Source of the DNA: Theionarchaea archaeon
Lineage (GTDB): Archaea > Methanobacteriota_B > Thermococci > Methanofastidiosales > SZ-28-30
Direction of reading: 5' to 3'
Length of the DNA stretch: 64,000 nt
Assembly (NCBI GenBank): GCA_018992685.1
Contig: JACVGT010000010.1
Location: 1 to 64,000 of the forward strand
A program made the translations under genes and the position numbers. Below, piece by piece: positions 8,807-17,390 of this stretch. The notes beneath the pieces are model-generated. The model was not told the origin of the DNA. It saw only the letters and a program-made list of their open reading frames with translations, and did not search any database. Within the stretch, counting starts at the first letter, position 1. Each line of letters opens with the position of its first letter.

Positions 8807-9793
8807 ATGAGTATTGTAATGAGTGATATTACTCCTCTTTTGAAAGGAGCACGGAAAATTGTGATAGAATGTGCACGAGTGACTCCTGGGGAAAAAGTCC
8901 TGGTGGTCACTGATTCAGGAAGAGATCTGGCAGTAGCATATGCGCTCATGGAGGCTGCCATGGAGGTGGGAAGCGAGGTTGCTGCAATCACTATGAGGGA
9001 GCGAACAGCTCCTGGTGAAGAACCTCCCCCTCACGTGAGCAGAGCCATGTTGGAATCAGATGTTATCCTTCAGGCGACATCCACGGTAATGGCATTCACG
9101 CAGGCAAAAAAAGATGCCTGCAAGAAGGGAGCGCGGTTTGCTGCAATGACTGGTATGATTCCAGAGATTCTGACATCACCCGCTCTGACCGATACGGATT
9201 TTGGAAAAGAACAGGAAACCATCAAGAAAATGAGTGGATTAGTCAATGCTGCGAAAAAGGCAAAAGTAACGACTCCTGGAGGCACAGATCTTGTAATGAG
9301 TCTGGAGGGGAGAACTTCAGATGCCTGCACTTCCATACTGGACGCTCCTGGCTGTGCATCAGGATTGCCTGATCTCGAGGTGTACATTGCACCTGTTGAG
9401 AATTCTGTCAACGGTACAGCCGTCATTGATGCAACCATCTCTTCTTCAGGACTCGTCACCTCTCCTGTGACCTTAACCATCAAAGATGGCATCGTACAGA
9501 AGATTGAAGGCGGAAAAGATGCAGAAGTCCTGCGCACTCTGCTGGAGAACCAGAGGAACCCACACGTCTATCAGGTAGCTGAGCTGGGAATTGGATTGAA
9601 CCCCAATGCATGCCTGCGGGGTGCCATCATTGAAGACGAAGGAGTCTTAGGAACAGCTCATGTTGCTGTAGGAGATAACACAGTATTTGGAGGAACAAAC
9701 AGAGCACCCATCCATATTGATATGGTCATGAAAGACCCCACACTAGAATTGGACGGCACAGTCGTACTCAAGGGCAGGAAACTCTTCTTCTGA
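8807..9793 (+). CDS. Aminopeptidase T / M29-like metalloprotein, copy 1
   Basis: Belongs to the COG2309 leucyl aminopeptidase (M29) and NicX-like dioxygenase superfamily. The C-terminal half has the family metal-site region AELGIGLNPNA, IEDEGVLGTAHVAVGDN and APIHIDMVMKDP. There are 328 residues, shorter than classical aminopeptidase T (about 410). It may act as a peptidase or on another substrate. ATG 8807 follows GGAGG at 8795-8799. A paralogue lies at 10882; the two are nearly identical in DNA over about 314 bases here (9367-9680) but clearly diverged in the first half. The upstream element TTTCGGGAAAA..AATAAA is also shared. Confidence 0.8.
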   Translation: MSIVMSDITPLLKGARKIVIECARVTPGEKVLVVTDSGRDLAVAYALMEAAMEVGSEVAAITMRERTAPGEEPPPHVSRAMLESDVILQATSTVMAFTQAKKDACKKGARFAAMTGMIPEILTSPALTDTDFGKEQETIKKMSGLVNAAKKAKVTTPGGTDLVMSLEGRTSDACTSILDAPGCASGLPDLEVYIAPVENSVNGTAVIDATISSSGLVTSPVTLTIKDGIVQKIEGGKDAEVLRTLLENQRNPHVYQVAELGIGLNPNACLRGAIIEDEGVLGTAHVAVGDNTVFGGTNRAPIHIDMVMKDPTLELDGTVVLKGRKLFF

Positions 9794-10019
9794 AACCGGG
9801 AGAGAGTACACCATACAAAGACTGTCTTATCCTGTTCATGCTGGGGAAATCTCACAGGAGTACTCATACGTTCGTGGATCCATGAGTACTTTTATGAGGA
9901 AAGGTGTGTGGACCTTCTGGTTCGAGGGACGATGCCGCATTGCCTGCAGCACTTTGCACGCAGGACTTTCCTCTGCAATCAATCCTAAGTGGTCCCTGTG
10001 CTGACGATGATTGATAGAC

Positions 10020-10670
10020 CTAATCTGCCTTATAATCAGGGACAATTTCTCCTATCAGGCGCTCTTCTTCATGAAATTCTCTTTCCAGTGCCTTCCAGAA
10101 TTCTCCTGCCCTCCTGAGACTCTCTTCCGCAAATCTCTTGCCCGCCTCTGTGCTCAAGTGTTTCTGAGGAATAATTCTTTCTTTGGGGAATTCCACCATC
10201 TCCCTCACACTCATGTCTTCCTCCCCCATGAAATGATGAAATGCCCTAGCGATACCTACGTAGCCGGCTGAACAGCTGAAGTCCACATCATAGCAGATTC
10301 TTGCTTCCAGTGTTTCTGGTTCTTCTGTTCCTCTGGGCCCGTTGCTTTTCACACAATGGACGACAGCCTCGATTTCCTTATCTGTAAATCCTGCATCTCG
10401 CAAAAAATCAGGTGCGACTTCTGCTCCCTTCATGTAGTGTTCCTTGCCAGAGTCGGGATATAGTCGTCCGATATCGTGGAGAAGGATTCCCGCTATGACA
10501 ATCTTCATGTTTGCTTTTTCTTCTTCTCCCAGGTAGATTGCTTTTGCCAGATCCCTCTGTGCATGAGTCCAGTTGTGATGAACAGGGTTCTTGGTAATAT
10601 ATTCTTGTTCTACCAGCTCATACAATGTCTTCAATTCTGGACATGTTGAAAAATACCCGGTAAGGTTCAT
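10020..10670 (-). CDS. HD-domain phosphohydrolase
   Basis: Small metal-dependent phosphohydrolase of the HD superfamily. HHNWTH near residue 31 and LLHDIGRL near residue 65 supply the His and HD ligands, with HCVKSNGPRG further on. There are 216 residues. Reading is open to 10715, but ATG 10670 directly follows AGAGGAGGTATACTC and is the clear start. It stands alone between the two M29-like genes on the opposite strand, so it was probably present before, or inserted during, the duplication of its neighbours. The substrate is unknown. Confidence 0.8.
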   Translation of the reverse strand: MNLTGYFSTCPELKTLYELVEQEYITKNPVHHNWTHAQRDLAKAIYLGEEEKANMKIVIAGILLHDIGRLYPDSGKEHYMKGAEVAPDFLRDAGFTDKEIEAVVHCVKSNGPRGTEEPETLEARICYDVDFSCSAGYVGIARAFHHFMGEEDMSVREMVEFPKERIIPQKHLSTEAGKRFAEESLRRAGEFWKALEREFHEEERLIGEIVPDYKAD

Positions 10671-10881
10671 GAGTATACCTCCTCTTTCGACAGCCATCTC
10701 AACCACAGTAATCAAGATGGGTCATAGGTTGTTTTTTGACGTGTTTTATGAGATGTTCCTTCAAATATCCTTTCTTCTTGCTCTTATCAACTTAAGAGGA
10801 TAGTGCCTGAATGTTTCGGGAAAACTAATAAAGGGTTTCTCTTCAAAGGCGATGCATAATCTTGAAACCGGAGGAATAATC

Positions 10882-11940
10882 ATGGACATTGCTATGGGAG
10901 ATATTGCTCCCCTTATGGAAGGAGCACGGAAGATTGTAGTAGATTGCGCAAGAGTGACCCCCAACGAAAAAGTATTAATCATAACTGATACGGGAAGAGA
11001 TCTGGCAGTAGCGTATGCGCTCATGGAAGCAGCCATGGACGTGGGGAGTGAGGTTGCTGTCATCACCATGAAGGAACGAGACGCCCCTGGGCTGGAACCA
11101 CCTCCTCAAGTGAACAAGGCTATGCTGGAATCGGATGTTATCCTCCAGGTCACATCAACTATCATGGGATATTCACAGGCAAAAAAAGATGCCTGCAAGA
11201 AGGGAGCGAGGTTCGCTGCAATGACCGGCATGATCCCAGATATTTTGATGTCCCCTGCCCTGACGGAAACAGATTTTAAGAAGTTGAAGCCATTTGTTGA
11301 AAAAATGAGTGACATGGTGACAGCAGCAAAGAAAGCCACCGTAACGACTCATAGGGGAACAGCTCTCACTATGAACCTGGAGGGAAGAGGTGCAGAACTG
11401 TGCACTGCGATTCTGGAAACTCCAGGCAAGCTATCGGGAATGCCTGATCTCGAGGTGTACATTGCACCTGTTGAGAATTCTGTCAACGGTACAGCCGTCA
11501 TTGATGCAACCATCTCTTCTTCAGGACTCGTCACCTCTCCTGTGACTTTGACCATCAAAGATGGCATTGTACAGAAGATTGAAGGCGGAAAAGACGCAGA
11601 AGTCCTGCGGACTCTGCTGGAGAACCAGAGAAACCCTCACGTCTATCAGGTAGCTGAGCTGGGAATTGGATTGAACCCCAATGCATGCCTGCGGGGTGCC
11701 ATCATTGAAGACGAAGGAGTCTTGGGAACAGCTCATGTTGCTGTAGGAGACAATACGCTTATGAATGGTCTGAACAAAGCACCAATTCACGTTGATATGG
11801 TCATGAAAGACCCCACCATAGAACTGGATGGAAGAGTGGTGATATCTGCAGAAGGAAAAACCATTCATTTTGCATCTGAGCTCTTCCCCCTGACAGAACC
11901 TCTGAAATCTTCAGGGTGGGACACACACAAAATCCAGTGA
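10882..11940 (+). CDS. Aminopeptidase T / M29-like metalloprotein, copy 2
   Basis: Paralogue of the gene at 8807. ATG 10882 follows GGAGGAATAATC; an upstream ATG at 10852 has no ribosome site. The protein has 352 residues, about 24 more than copy 1, mostly a C-terminal tail ending THKIQ. From PDLEVYIAPVENS to AHVAVGDNT the two proteins are identical, and I counted about 11 silent base changes in 314 (11442-11755). Residues before that block differ often, for example DCARVTPNEK here against ECARVTPGEK. The shared block keeps the probable metal-binding segments, so both may be active with different N-terminal specificity. Confidence 0.8.
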   Translation: MDIAMGDIAPLMEGARKIVVDCARVTPNEKVLIITDTGRDLAVAYALMEAAMDVGSEVAVITMKERDAPGLEPPPQVNKAMLESDVILQVTSTIMGYSQAKKDACKKGARFAAMTGMIPDILMSPALTETDFKKLKPFVEKMSDMVTAAKKATVTTHRGTALTMNLEGRGAELCTAILETPGKLSGMPDLEVYIAPVENSVNGTAVIDATISSSGLVTSPVTLTIKDGIVQKIEGGKDAEVLRTLLENQRNPHVYQVAELGIGLNPNACLRGAIIEDEGVLGTAHVAVGDNTLMNGLNKAPIHVDMVMKDPTIELDGRVVISAEGKTIHFASELFPLTEPLKSSGWDTHKIQ

Positions 11941-12013
11941 CGTACCCTTCTCTTTCTTCTTTCTTTGTATTCTGGCAGCCAGAGGGTCTCTTGAACGTTC
12001 ACACTATCTCTCG

Positions 12014-12688
12014 CTAGTCTAGTCCGTACGATTCGCCTTCTTGTAAGATGGCCACCGTGATGTCCGAGGTGGCTTCGACCTGCTCTCTGAATATCTCTGG
12101 ATCTGTGTCCCAGCGATGCATTGACAGCACGACTCCAGGGTTGATTGCACGTGCAGCCTGTGCAGCCTCAAAATTATCCATGGTGTACCTATCACCCGTT
12201 GGAAGCAGAGCTACATCCACCTTTCCCAGATTCCGCATTTCAGGGATGAAATCAGTATCCCCAGCATGATAGATCGTTTTTCCTGCAACTGTGACAAGGT
12301 AGCCGACTCCATATCCTTTGGGGTGCCAGGGGTTTCCCGGCGTTCTGAATCGTGTGATATTATATGCTTCCACAGCTCCTACGGTGATCCCATTATGGAT
12401 CTTCTCTTCTCCTGGGGCCAGTGACTCAATCTCCCCTTTAATTTTCTTAACACACTGAGGAGGGGCAATCACTACAGTGGCTTCAGTTTTAATTTTTTGA
12501 ACAGTGGCAGGCTGGCAGTGGTCACCGTGGGCATGAGTTATCAACACCAGGTCTGCTTTTTCGAAGAGTCCCCCGATCTTCTTCTCGTATTTCTTATAGT
12601 AGACCACATCAATGTAGAGAATTCCCTGGGTGGTCTTGATCTGGAACCCTGACTGACCCAGCCAAGTGAGCTGCAAATTCATACCCAT
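12014..12688 (-). CDS. UlaG/UPF0173-like metallo-beta-lactamase-fold hydrolase
   Basis: Zinc hydrolase of the UPF0173 type. It starts with LTWLGQSGFQI, has HAHGDH near residue 53, IYHAGDTDF near 140 and SMHRWDTDP near 190, matching the usual order of metal ligands. There are 224 residues. ATG 12688 is about 23 bases after a TATA-like CCCTTAAGAG (12706-12715), which favours a leaderless start; ATG 12682 is the alternative. It is transcribed convergently with the second M29-like gene. The physiological substrate is unknown. Confidence 0.8.
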   Translation of the reverse strand: MGMNLQLTWLGQSGFQIKTTQGILYIDVVYYKKYEKKIGGLFEKADLVLITHAHGDHCQPATVQKIKTEATVVIAPPQCVKKIKGEIESLAPGEEKIHNGITVGAVEAYNITRFRTPGNPWHPKGYGVGYLVTVAGKTIYHAGDTDFIPEMRNLGKVDVALLPTGDRYTMDNFEAAQAARAINPGVVLSMHRWDTDPEIFREQVEATSDITVAILQEGESYGLD

Positions 12689-12725
12689 CCCTTGTCTTTT
12701 CTACTCTTAAGGGTAACTTCTCCTG

Positions 12726-13769
12726 TCAGAGCGTAGAAAGAGCTTCTTCATTCTTGTGAGAAATCGTCTCTTCTTTCAAGAATCGGTCGAGCCAGTCGTA
12801 GGCAAGAATCCGTGCATACTGTGGGAAAGAATGATCGTTACCGTGCATGAACCAGGAGAAATGACTTTCCTTACCATATAGTCTGTATATATTATAGAGC
12901 TTTACGCCTACCTCTGCCAGAAACTCTTGATTGCCGTATGCCCGGTCATGATATGAAGATATGTTCAGGAAAGGCCGTGGTGCAATCAAAGCTGCAACCT
13001 CATGAATGTCAAAGGGGGGCTCCAGATTTTCAAGGAAGTACCTTCTCAAAGCAGGAATGTAGATATATCCATCTTCTAGTGACCATTCCATGCGAAGCTC
13101 CTCTTCCGAAAAGAGTGACATACCGCAATTACTGACACATGCCTGTATTCTGTGATCTACAGCCATGGCAAACATTGCATTGTGCCCGCCGAGAGAGTGG
13201 CCTATGACGCCAATGCGCTTAGGATCTACTCCACCCACAGTACACAGAATGTCAACAGCCGCCATTGAGTCTTCCATGTTCTTTCCCACTATGGACCACT
13301 CTGGATAGCGCTTATAGAATTCTGCTGAATCAAAAGGACTTTCACCAGGAGAAACTCGCTCTCCAGCTGTAAGATAGTCAGGAGCGAGAACGATATATCC
13401 TCGTTCTGCCAAATCATGCCCATATGCGAAATCGGTGCATCCATCCAGAGCAACTACTTCATTCTTTCCTGAATTGACTGTTTGGTGCATCGCTACAACT
13501 GCAGGAGCGGGTTTTTCCAGGGGACTGGGAATCAGTAAATACGCTGTAATTCGATCCTGCATTGCTGTATAGGAGATCCTCTGCCTCCTGTAGTGTTCCA
13601 AGTGCTCTTCATCAAGTACTACAAGATCTCGTGTCTTCCGAGGTTCTGGTGAGAACCCAAGAGTCCTATGGAGGCGCTCTCTGATGTCTTCACGGTTCTT
13701 CTCCCACTGGCCCACTGTATCGATGGTGCCATCATCCTTGGACAATAGACTCTTTATCATAGAGTTCAT
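12726..13769 (-). CDS. Alpha/beta-hydrolase (dienelactone hydrolase / acetyl esterase-like)
   Basis: Serine hydrolase with the nucleophile elbow GHSLGGH near residue 192 and a C-terminal catalytic His candidate in HGNDHSFPQ. An Asp from the APRPFLNISSYHDRA region could complete the triad. There are 347 residues, with an N-terminal helical segment before the core, as in dienelactone-hydrolase and acetyl-xylan-esterase-like enzymes. No signal peptide is seen. A TATA-like AACTTAAGTAC lies at about 13798-13808. It is followed by the UPF0173 hydrolase 37 bases on, the same strand but with its own TATA. The substrate is unknown. Confidence 0.75.
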   Translation of the reverse strand: MNSMIKSLLSKDDGTIDTVGQWEKNREDIRERLHRTLGFSPEPRKTRDLVVLDEEHLEHYRRQRISYTAMQDRITAYLLIPSPLEKPAPAVVAMHQTVNSGKNEVVALDGCTDFAYGHDLAERGYIVLAPDYLTAGERVSPGESPFDSAEFYKRYPEWSIVGKNMEDSMAAVDILCTVGGVDPKRIGVIGHSLGGHNAMFAMAVDHRIQACVSNCGMSLFSEEELRMEWSLEDGYIYIPALRRYFLENLEPPFDIHEVAALIAPRPFLNISSYHDRAYGNQEFLAEVGVKLYNIYRLYGKESHFSWFMHGNDHSFPQYARILAYDWLDRFLKEETISHKNEEALSTL

Positions 13770-13948
13770 CTCTTTTCTCTGCTGTAGTTGATGCCAGCGT
13801 ACTTAAGTTCTTTTTCAATGTCTACCATATACTGAAGGAAGATACCGCTCTGTAGCTGCTTTCCCCCCTCTGTTGAGAATCTTTCTCGTACTTGGATCGA
13901 TTTTTTCCAACGTTCCTTGACCTTTCCCTCTCAACCTTCACCCACAAC

Positions 13949-14010
13949 CTTTATAAGCAGTAATAATATGTAATGCATTGTAATTAAATATAATTAAATA
14001 TAGTTACAAG
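13949..14010 (+). promoter_or_regulatory. Promoter and candidate operator of the sulfate-activation operon
   Basis: CTTTATAAG (13949-13958) is a TATA box placing transcription near 13980. A perfect tandem decamer TAATTAAATA at 13981-13990 and 13991-14000 falls right at the predicted start, followed by TAGTTAC. Tandem AT-rich half-sites are typical targets of ribbon-helix-helix regulators, and the first gene of the operon encodes one, so autoregulation is a reasonable guess. Confidence 0.45.
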
Positions 14011-14019
14011 GTGTTGATC

Positions 14020-14244
14020 ATGAGTGACAAACGATACACAACCGTTTCTATTCCTGTCGAATTGGCAGAAAAGATAGAGAAACGGATTGAAGGGACTGGA
14101 TTTCATTCTATTTCCAGCTATGTGACGTATGTGCTGAGACAGGTGATTTCCAGTATCGAAGAAGATGAGAAAAAGGAAGTCTTCTCTAAAGAGGATGAAG
14201 AAAAGGTGAAAGAAAGACTTCGAGGACTCGGATATCTGGAGTGA
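14020..14244 (+). CDS. Ribbon-helix-helix (CopG-like) regulator
   Basis: A 74-residue protein whose first 45 residues fit a ribbon-helix-helix DNA-binding fold: a beta strand YTTVSIPVELAEKIEKRI, then a turn and the second helix SISSYVTYVLRQVI. The remainder is highly charged and ends DEEKVKERLRGLGYLE. The APS kinase next door ends with a very similar tail (DEEIIKKRLKALGYL). GTG 14011 is in frame, but ATG 14020 follows AAGGTG at better spacing. It is the first gene of the operon and probably controls it. Confidence 0.75.
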   Translation: MSDKRYTTVSIPVELAEKIEKRIEGTGFHSISSYVTYVLRQVISSIEEDEKKEVFSKEDEEKVKERLRGLGYLE

Positions 14245-14248
14245 TACC

Positions 14249-14836
14249 ATGGCATTTGTATTATGGTTTACCGGTGTCCCTGCTAGTGGAAAGTCCACAA
14301 TTGGCAGGAGAGTAGAACAACTGCTCAGAGAGCGGGGTATGCCCATTGAGAATCTGGATGCAGATGAGATCAGAGCCAACCTAAGTCCAGATCTCGGTTA
14401 TACAGAAAAAGACAGGGATATAAACACAAAGAGGCTGGCATTCCTGGCCTCCTTGCTGGAAAAACACAACGTGTCAGCCATCGTGGCGGCTGTTTCCAGC
14501 CTGAGGCGATTCAGAGACAGGGCACGTTCCATGTCCAGAAATTTTGTGGAAATTCATGTTGACTGCCCCACTGAGGAGTGCATGAGAAGAGATCCCAAGG
14601 GGCTCTATGCCAAAGCCAAGCGAGGGGAGGTCAATGACATTGCAGGACTGCATCAACCCTATGAAGCTCCCCTGAATCCTGAAGTTGTGTGTGAATCTGG
14701 CAAGTATACTGTTGAGGAATGCGCCAATCAGGTCATTCTCAAGCTGGAAGAGATGGGGCTACTCCCTCCCGAGAACTACACCTTTGAGGACGAGGAGATT
14801 ATCAAGAAGCGCCTCAAAGCGCTAGGATATCTATAG
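14249..14836 (+). CDS. cysC: Adenylylsulfate (APS) kinase
   Basis: Phosphorylates APS with ATP to give PAPS, the activated sulfate donor. The Walker A motif GVPASGKST is at residues 9-17, and the family segment DPKGLYAKAKRGEVNDI lies near residue 113. The core resembles normal APS kinases, but the protein continues about 25 residues further with FEDEEIIKKRLKALGYL. That tail repeats the end of the preceding RHH protein. It starts four bases after that gene and nine bases before ATP sulfurylase, so the operon is tight. With sat it makes PAPS rather than serving dissimilatory sulfate reduction, since no APS reductase is seen nearby. Confidence 0.93.
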   Translation: MAFVLWFTGVPASGKSTIGRRVEQLLRERGMPIENLDADEIRANLSPDLGYTEKDRDINTKRLAFLASLLEKHNVSAIVAAVSSLRRFRDRARSMSRNFVEIHVDCPTEECMRRDPKGLYAKAKRGEVNDIAGLHQPYEAPLNPEVVCESGKYTVEECANQVILKLEEMGLLPPENYTFEDEEIIKKRLKALGYL

Positions 14837-14844
14837 GTGATGAC

Positions 14845-15963
14845 ATGATATCACCACATGGTGGACGACTAGTCAATCGCGTCATAAGCCCTGACCTGGA
14901 TGACATAAGAGAGCTGGAACACGTTTCCATCCCTGAAGAGATGCAGGGGGATCTCAGGAATATCGGGATTGGCGTGTTCAGTCCACTGGAAGGATTTCTC
15001 TCCTACAATGAGACAGAGAGTGTGTTGAAAGAAGGAAGACTTCCCAATGGAGTCGCATGGACCATTCCCATACTTCTTCCGGTGGAAAAGAGCACCTATC
15101 CTGACGAGGGCAGTGATGTTGTCCTCAATGAAACGGCAGTCATGCACGTAGAAGAGGTATTCACCTTTGATAAGAAAGAAGCTGCCCGTTCCATATTTGG
15201 CACTGACTCCACAGACCATCCTGGGGTCAAGAGGTTCCTATCACTTCCTGATACCTTTGCGGGAGGAAAGATAGATCTCCTTAAGAATGAGAGAGAACCT
15301 TTCTATAATTTTAACCTGGAACCCAAGGAGACGAGAGTCTTGTTCAAGGAAAGGAAATGGAGGACAGTAGCTGGGTTCCAGACGCGGAATCCCCCACATA
15401 CTGGGCACGAGAACTTGCAGAAGACAGTCCTGGGATTGGTGGACGGAATTTTCATCAACCCCTTAATCGGGAGAAAAAAACCGGGAGACTTTACAGATTC
15501 AGTGATACTCAATTCATACAAGGTGATGATTGACCACTATCTGCCCAGAGACAGGGCAGTTCTCAGCATTCTAGCCACGGAAATGCGGTATGCAGGTCCT
15601 AAGGAAGCTGTATTTCATGCCATCTGCAGAAAGAATTTTGGGTGTACTCATTTTATTGTGGGGAGAGATCATGCAGGTGTTGGGAATTTCTACCATCCCG
15701 AAGCTGCCATTGAAGTCTTTGACCAGTACCCGGACCTGGGAGTGAAGATCATCTCCATAAGAGGAGATTTCTTCTACTGTAATGTCTGCAAACATCTGGC
15801 GTCTGAACGCACATGCCCTCATGATGAAAAGGATCACATCAACTTCAGCGGGACGAGAATCAGAGAACTCCTTCGAGAGAAGAAGAGACCCCCTGACGAA
15901 ATCATGAGGTCTGAAGTGTTTGAAGCACTATTACAAGAGGAACATCCATTTGTAGGTGAATAG
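14845..15963 (+). CDS. sat: Sulfate adenylyltransferase (ATP sulfurylase)
   Basis: Makes APS and pyrophosphate from sulfate and ATP. The signature QTRNPPHTGHE near residue 178 and GRDHAG near 272 are the nucleotide-binding HxxH and RDH motifs. A Cys/His cluster (CNVCKHLASERTCPHDEKDH near 312) is a probable zinc site of the archaeal/bacterial monofunctional type. There are 372 residues, complete. The start ATG follows GGTGATGAC. Coupled to APS kinase just upstream; its 3' end holds the ribosome site of the next gene. Confidence 0.95.
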   Translation: MISPHGGRLVNRVISPDLDDIRELEHVSIPEEMQGDLRNIGIGVFSPLEGFLSYNETESVLKEGRLPNGVAWTIPILLPVEKSTYPDEGSDVVLNETAVMHVEEVFTFDKKEAARSIFGTDSTDHPGVKRFLSLPDTFAGGKIDLLKNEREPFYNFNLEPKETRVLFKERKWRTVAGFQTRNPPHTGHENLQKTVLGLVDGIFINPLIGRKKPGDFTDSVILNSYKVMIDHYLPRDRAVLSILATEMRYAGPKEAVFHAICRKNFGCTHFIVGRDHAGVGNFYHPEAAIEVFDQYPDLGVKIISIRGDFFYCNVCKHLASERTCPHDEKDHINFSGTRIRELLREKKRPPDEIMRSEVFEALLQEEHPFVGE

Positions 15964-15964
15964 A

Positions 15965-17326
15965 TTGAAGGTTTTTGTCATAGGATTGGACTGCGCCCCC
16001 CCAGACCTGGTTTTTGACGAGTTTGATCTCCCAAATATACAGCAACTCATGGACTGTTACGGTGAACTAACCTCCACAATACCTGCCATCACGTGTCCTG
16101 CCTGGATGAGTATGGTTTCAGGGAAAAATCCTGGCAAACTGGGGTTTTATGGGTTTAGAAACAGGAAAGGATTCTCCTACACAGATATGTGGATTGCCAA
16201 CTCACTGGCCGTCAAAGAGGATACACTCTGGGACATTTTTAGCAGGGAAGGAAAGGACGTTTCGATTATTGGTGTTCCTCAGACATACCCTCCCAAACCC
16301 GTCAATGGCATCATGGTGACGAGTTTTCTCACACCCGATATCAACCATCAGTACACATATCCAGACGCACTGAAGACAGAAATCAAGGATCTGGTGGGAG
16401 AGTACATCCTCGACGTAGAGGAATTCAGGACGGAAGACAAACACAAGCTACTCTCTCAGATCTATGAGATGACAGAGAAGCGGTGCACTGTTGTCAAACA
16501 CTACCTCAAGAAGAAATGGGACTTTTTCATGTGGGTAGAAATGGGACCTGACCGTCTCCATCATGGATTATGGAAGTTCTTTGATCCAACTCATAGAAAG
16601 TACACCGAATCGGACTTACAATCTGCCATCCCTGAATACTACCAGTATCTAGATAACCAAATCGGAGAGATGCTTTCCCTTGTGGACGAAGACACCTGCG
16701 TCATGGTGGTATCTGATCACGGAGCCAAGAAGATGGAAGGGTGCATCAATGTCAATGACTGGCTGATCCAGGAGGGGTATTTGCACCTCAAGGAGGAACC
16801 CACACAGATCGTACCTATAAAGAAGGTGCAGATAGACTGGACAAAAACTAGTGTGTGGGCATGGGGCGGTTATTACAGCAGGATCTTCTTCAATGTCAAA
16901 GGCAGGGAAGATGCAGGTGTCCTGACGAGAGAGGAGTACCACGATGTCCGGGAGGAGGTCAAGAAGAAGCTTGAATCCATGAAAGATGATCGTGGGGCCC
17001 CTCTGAATACGAAAGCGTTCAGGCCAGAAGACATCTACACTGGGAAGTACGTGAGGGAAGCTCCTGATCTCATTGTCTACTTTGGCGATCTTTACTGGAG
17101 AGCAACCGAAAGCGTGGGACACGATTCGATATACTCATTCGAGACAGAGATCGGACCGGATGACTGTGTACATGCCCAGAAAGGTATTTTCATCCTGAAA
17201 GACCCTGAAGAAAGAGTGTCCGGGAAAAAAGAGAACTTGAATATTATGGATTGCGCTCCTACGATTCTCGACCTCATGGGAAGCACAAAGCCGCCCGGCA
17301 TGGATGGTCACTCGCTCCTGGAATGA
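15965..17326 (+). CDS. Alkaline-phosphatase-superfamily phosphodiesterase/nucleotide pyrophosphatase
   Basis: Predicted metal-dependent phosphodiesterase. The first metal Asp is in VFVIGLDCAPP, the nucleophile Thr is probably in ITCPAWMSMVSGKNPG, and later ligands are in MGPDRLHH, VVSDHGAKKM and CVHAQKGIF. There are 453 residues and no signal peptide, so it probably acts inside the cell. TTG 15965 is preferred because AGGTGA (15954-15959) is well spaced before it; GTG 15956 would overlap sat. Placed after cysC and sat, it may hydrolyse APS, PAP or a sulfated or nucleotide product, or act as a transferase; the substrate is unproven. Confidence 0.8.
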   Translation: MKVFVIGLDCAPPDLVFDEFDLPNIQQLMDCYGELTSTIPAITCPAWMSMVSGKNPGKLGFYGFRNRKGFSYTDMWIANSLAVKEDTLWDIFSREGKDVSIIGVPQTYPPKPVNGIMVTSFLTPDINHQYTYPDALKTEIKDLVGEYILDVEEFRTEDKHKLLSQIYEMTEKRCTVVKHYLKKKWDFFMWVEMGPDRLHHGLWKFFDPTHRKYTESDLQSAIPEYYQYLDNQIGEMLSLVDEDTCVMVVSDHGAKKMEGCINVNDWLIQEGYLHLKEEPTQIVPIKKVQIDWTKTSVWAWGGYYSRIFFNVKGREDAGVLTREEYHDVREEVKKKLESMKDDRGAPLNTKAFRPEDIYTGKYVREAPDLIVYFGDLYWRATESVGHDSIYSFETEIGPDDCVHAQKGIFILKDPEERVSGKKENLNIMDCAPTILDLMGSTKPPGMDGHSLLE

Positions 17327-17390
17327 TTTTCTTTTTCCATTTTCATTCTCTTTCTCAGGAGGTTCAGTCCTCGTGGGGTTACTGGCTGTT

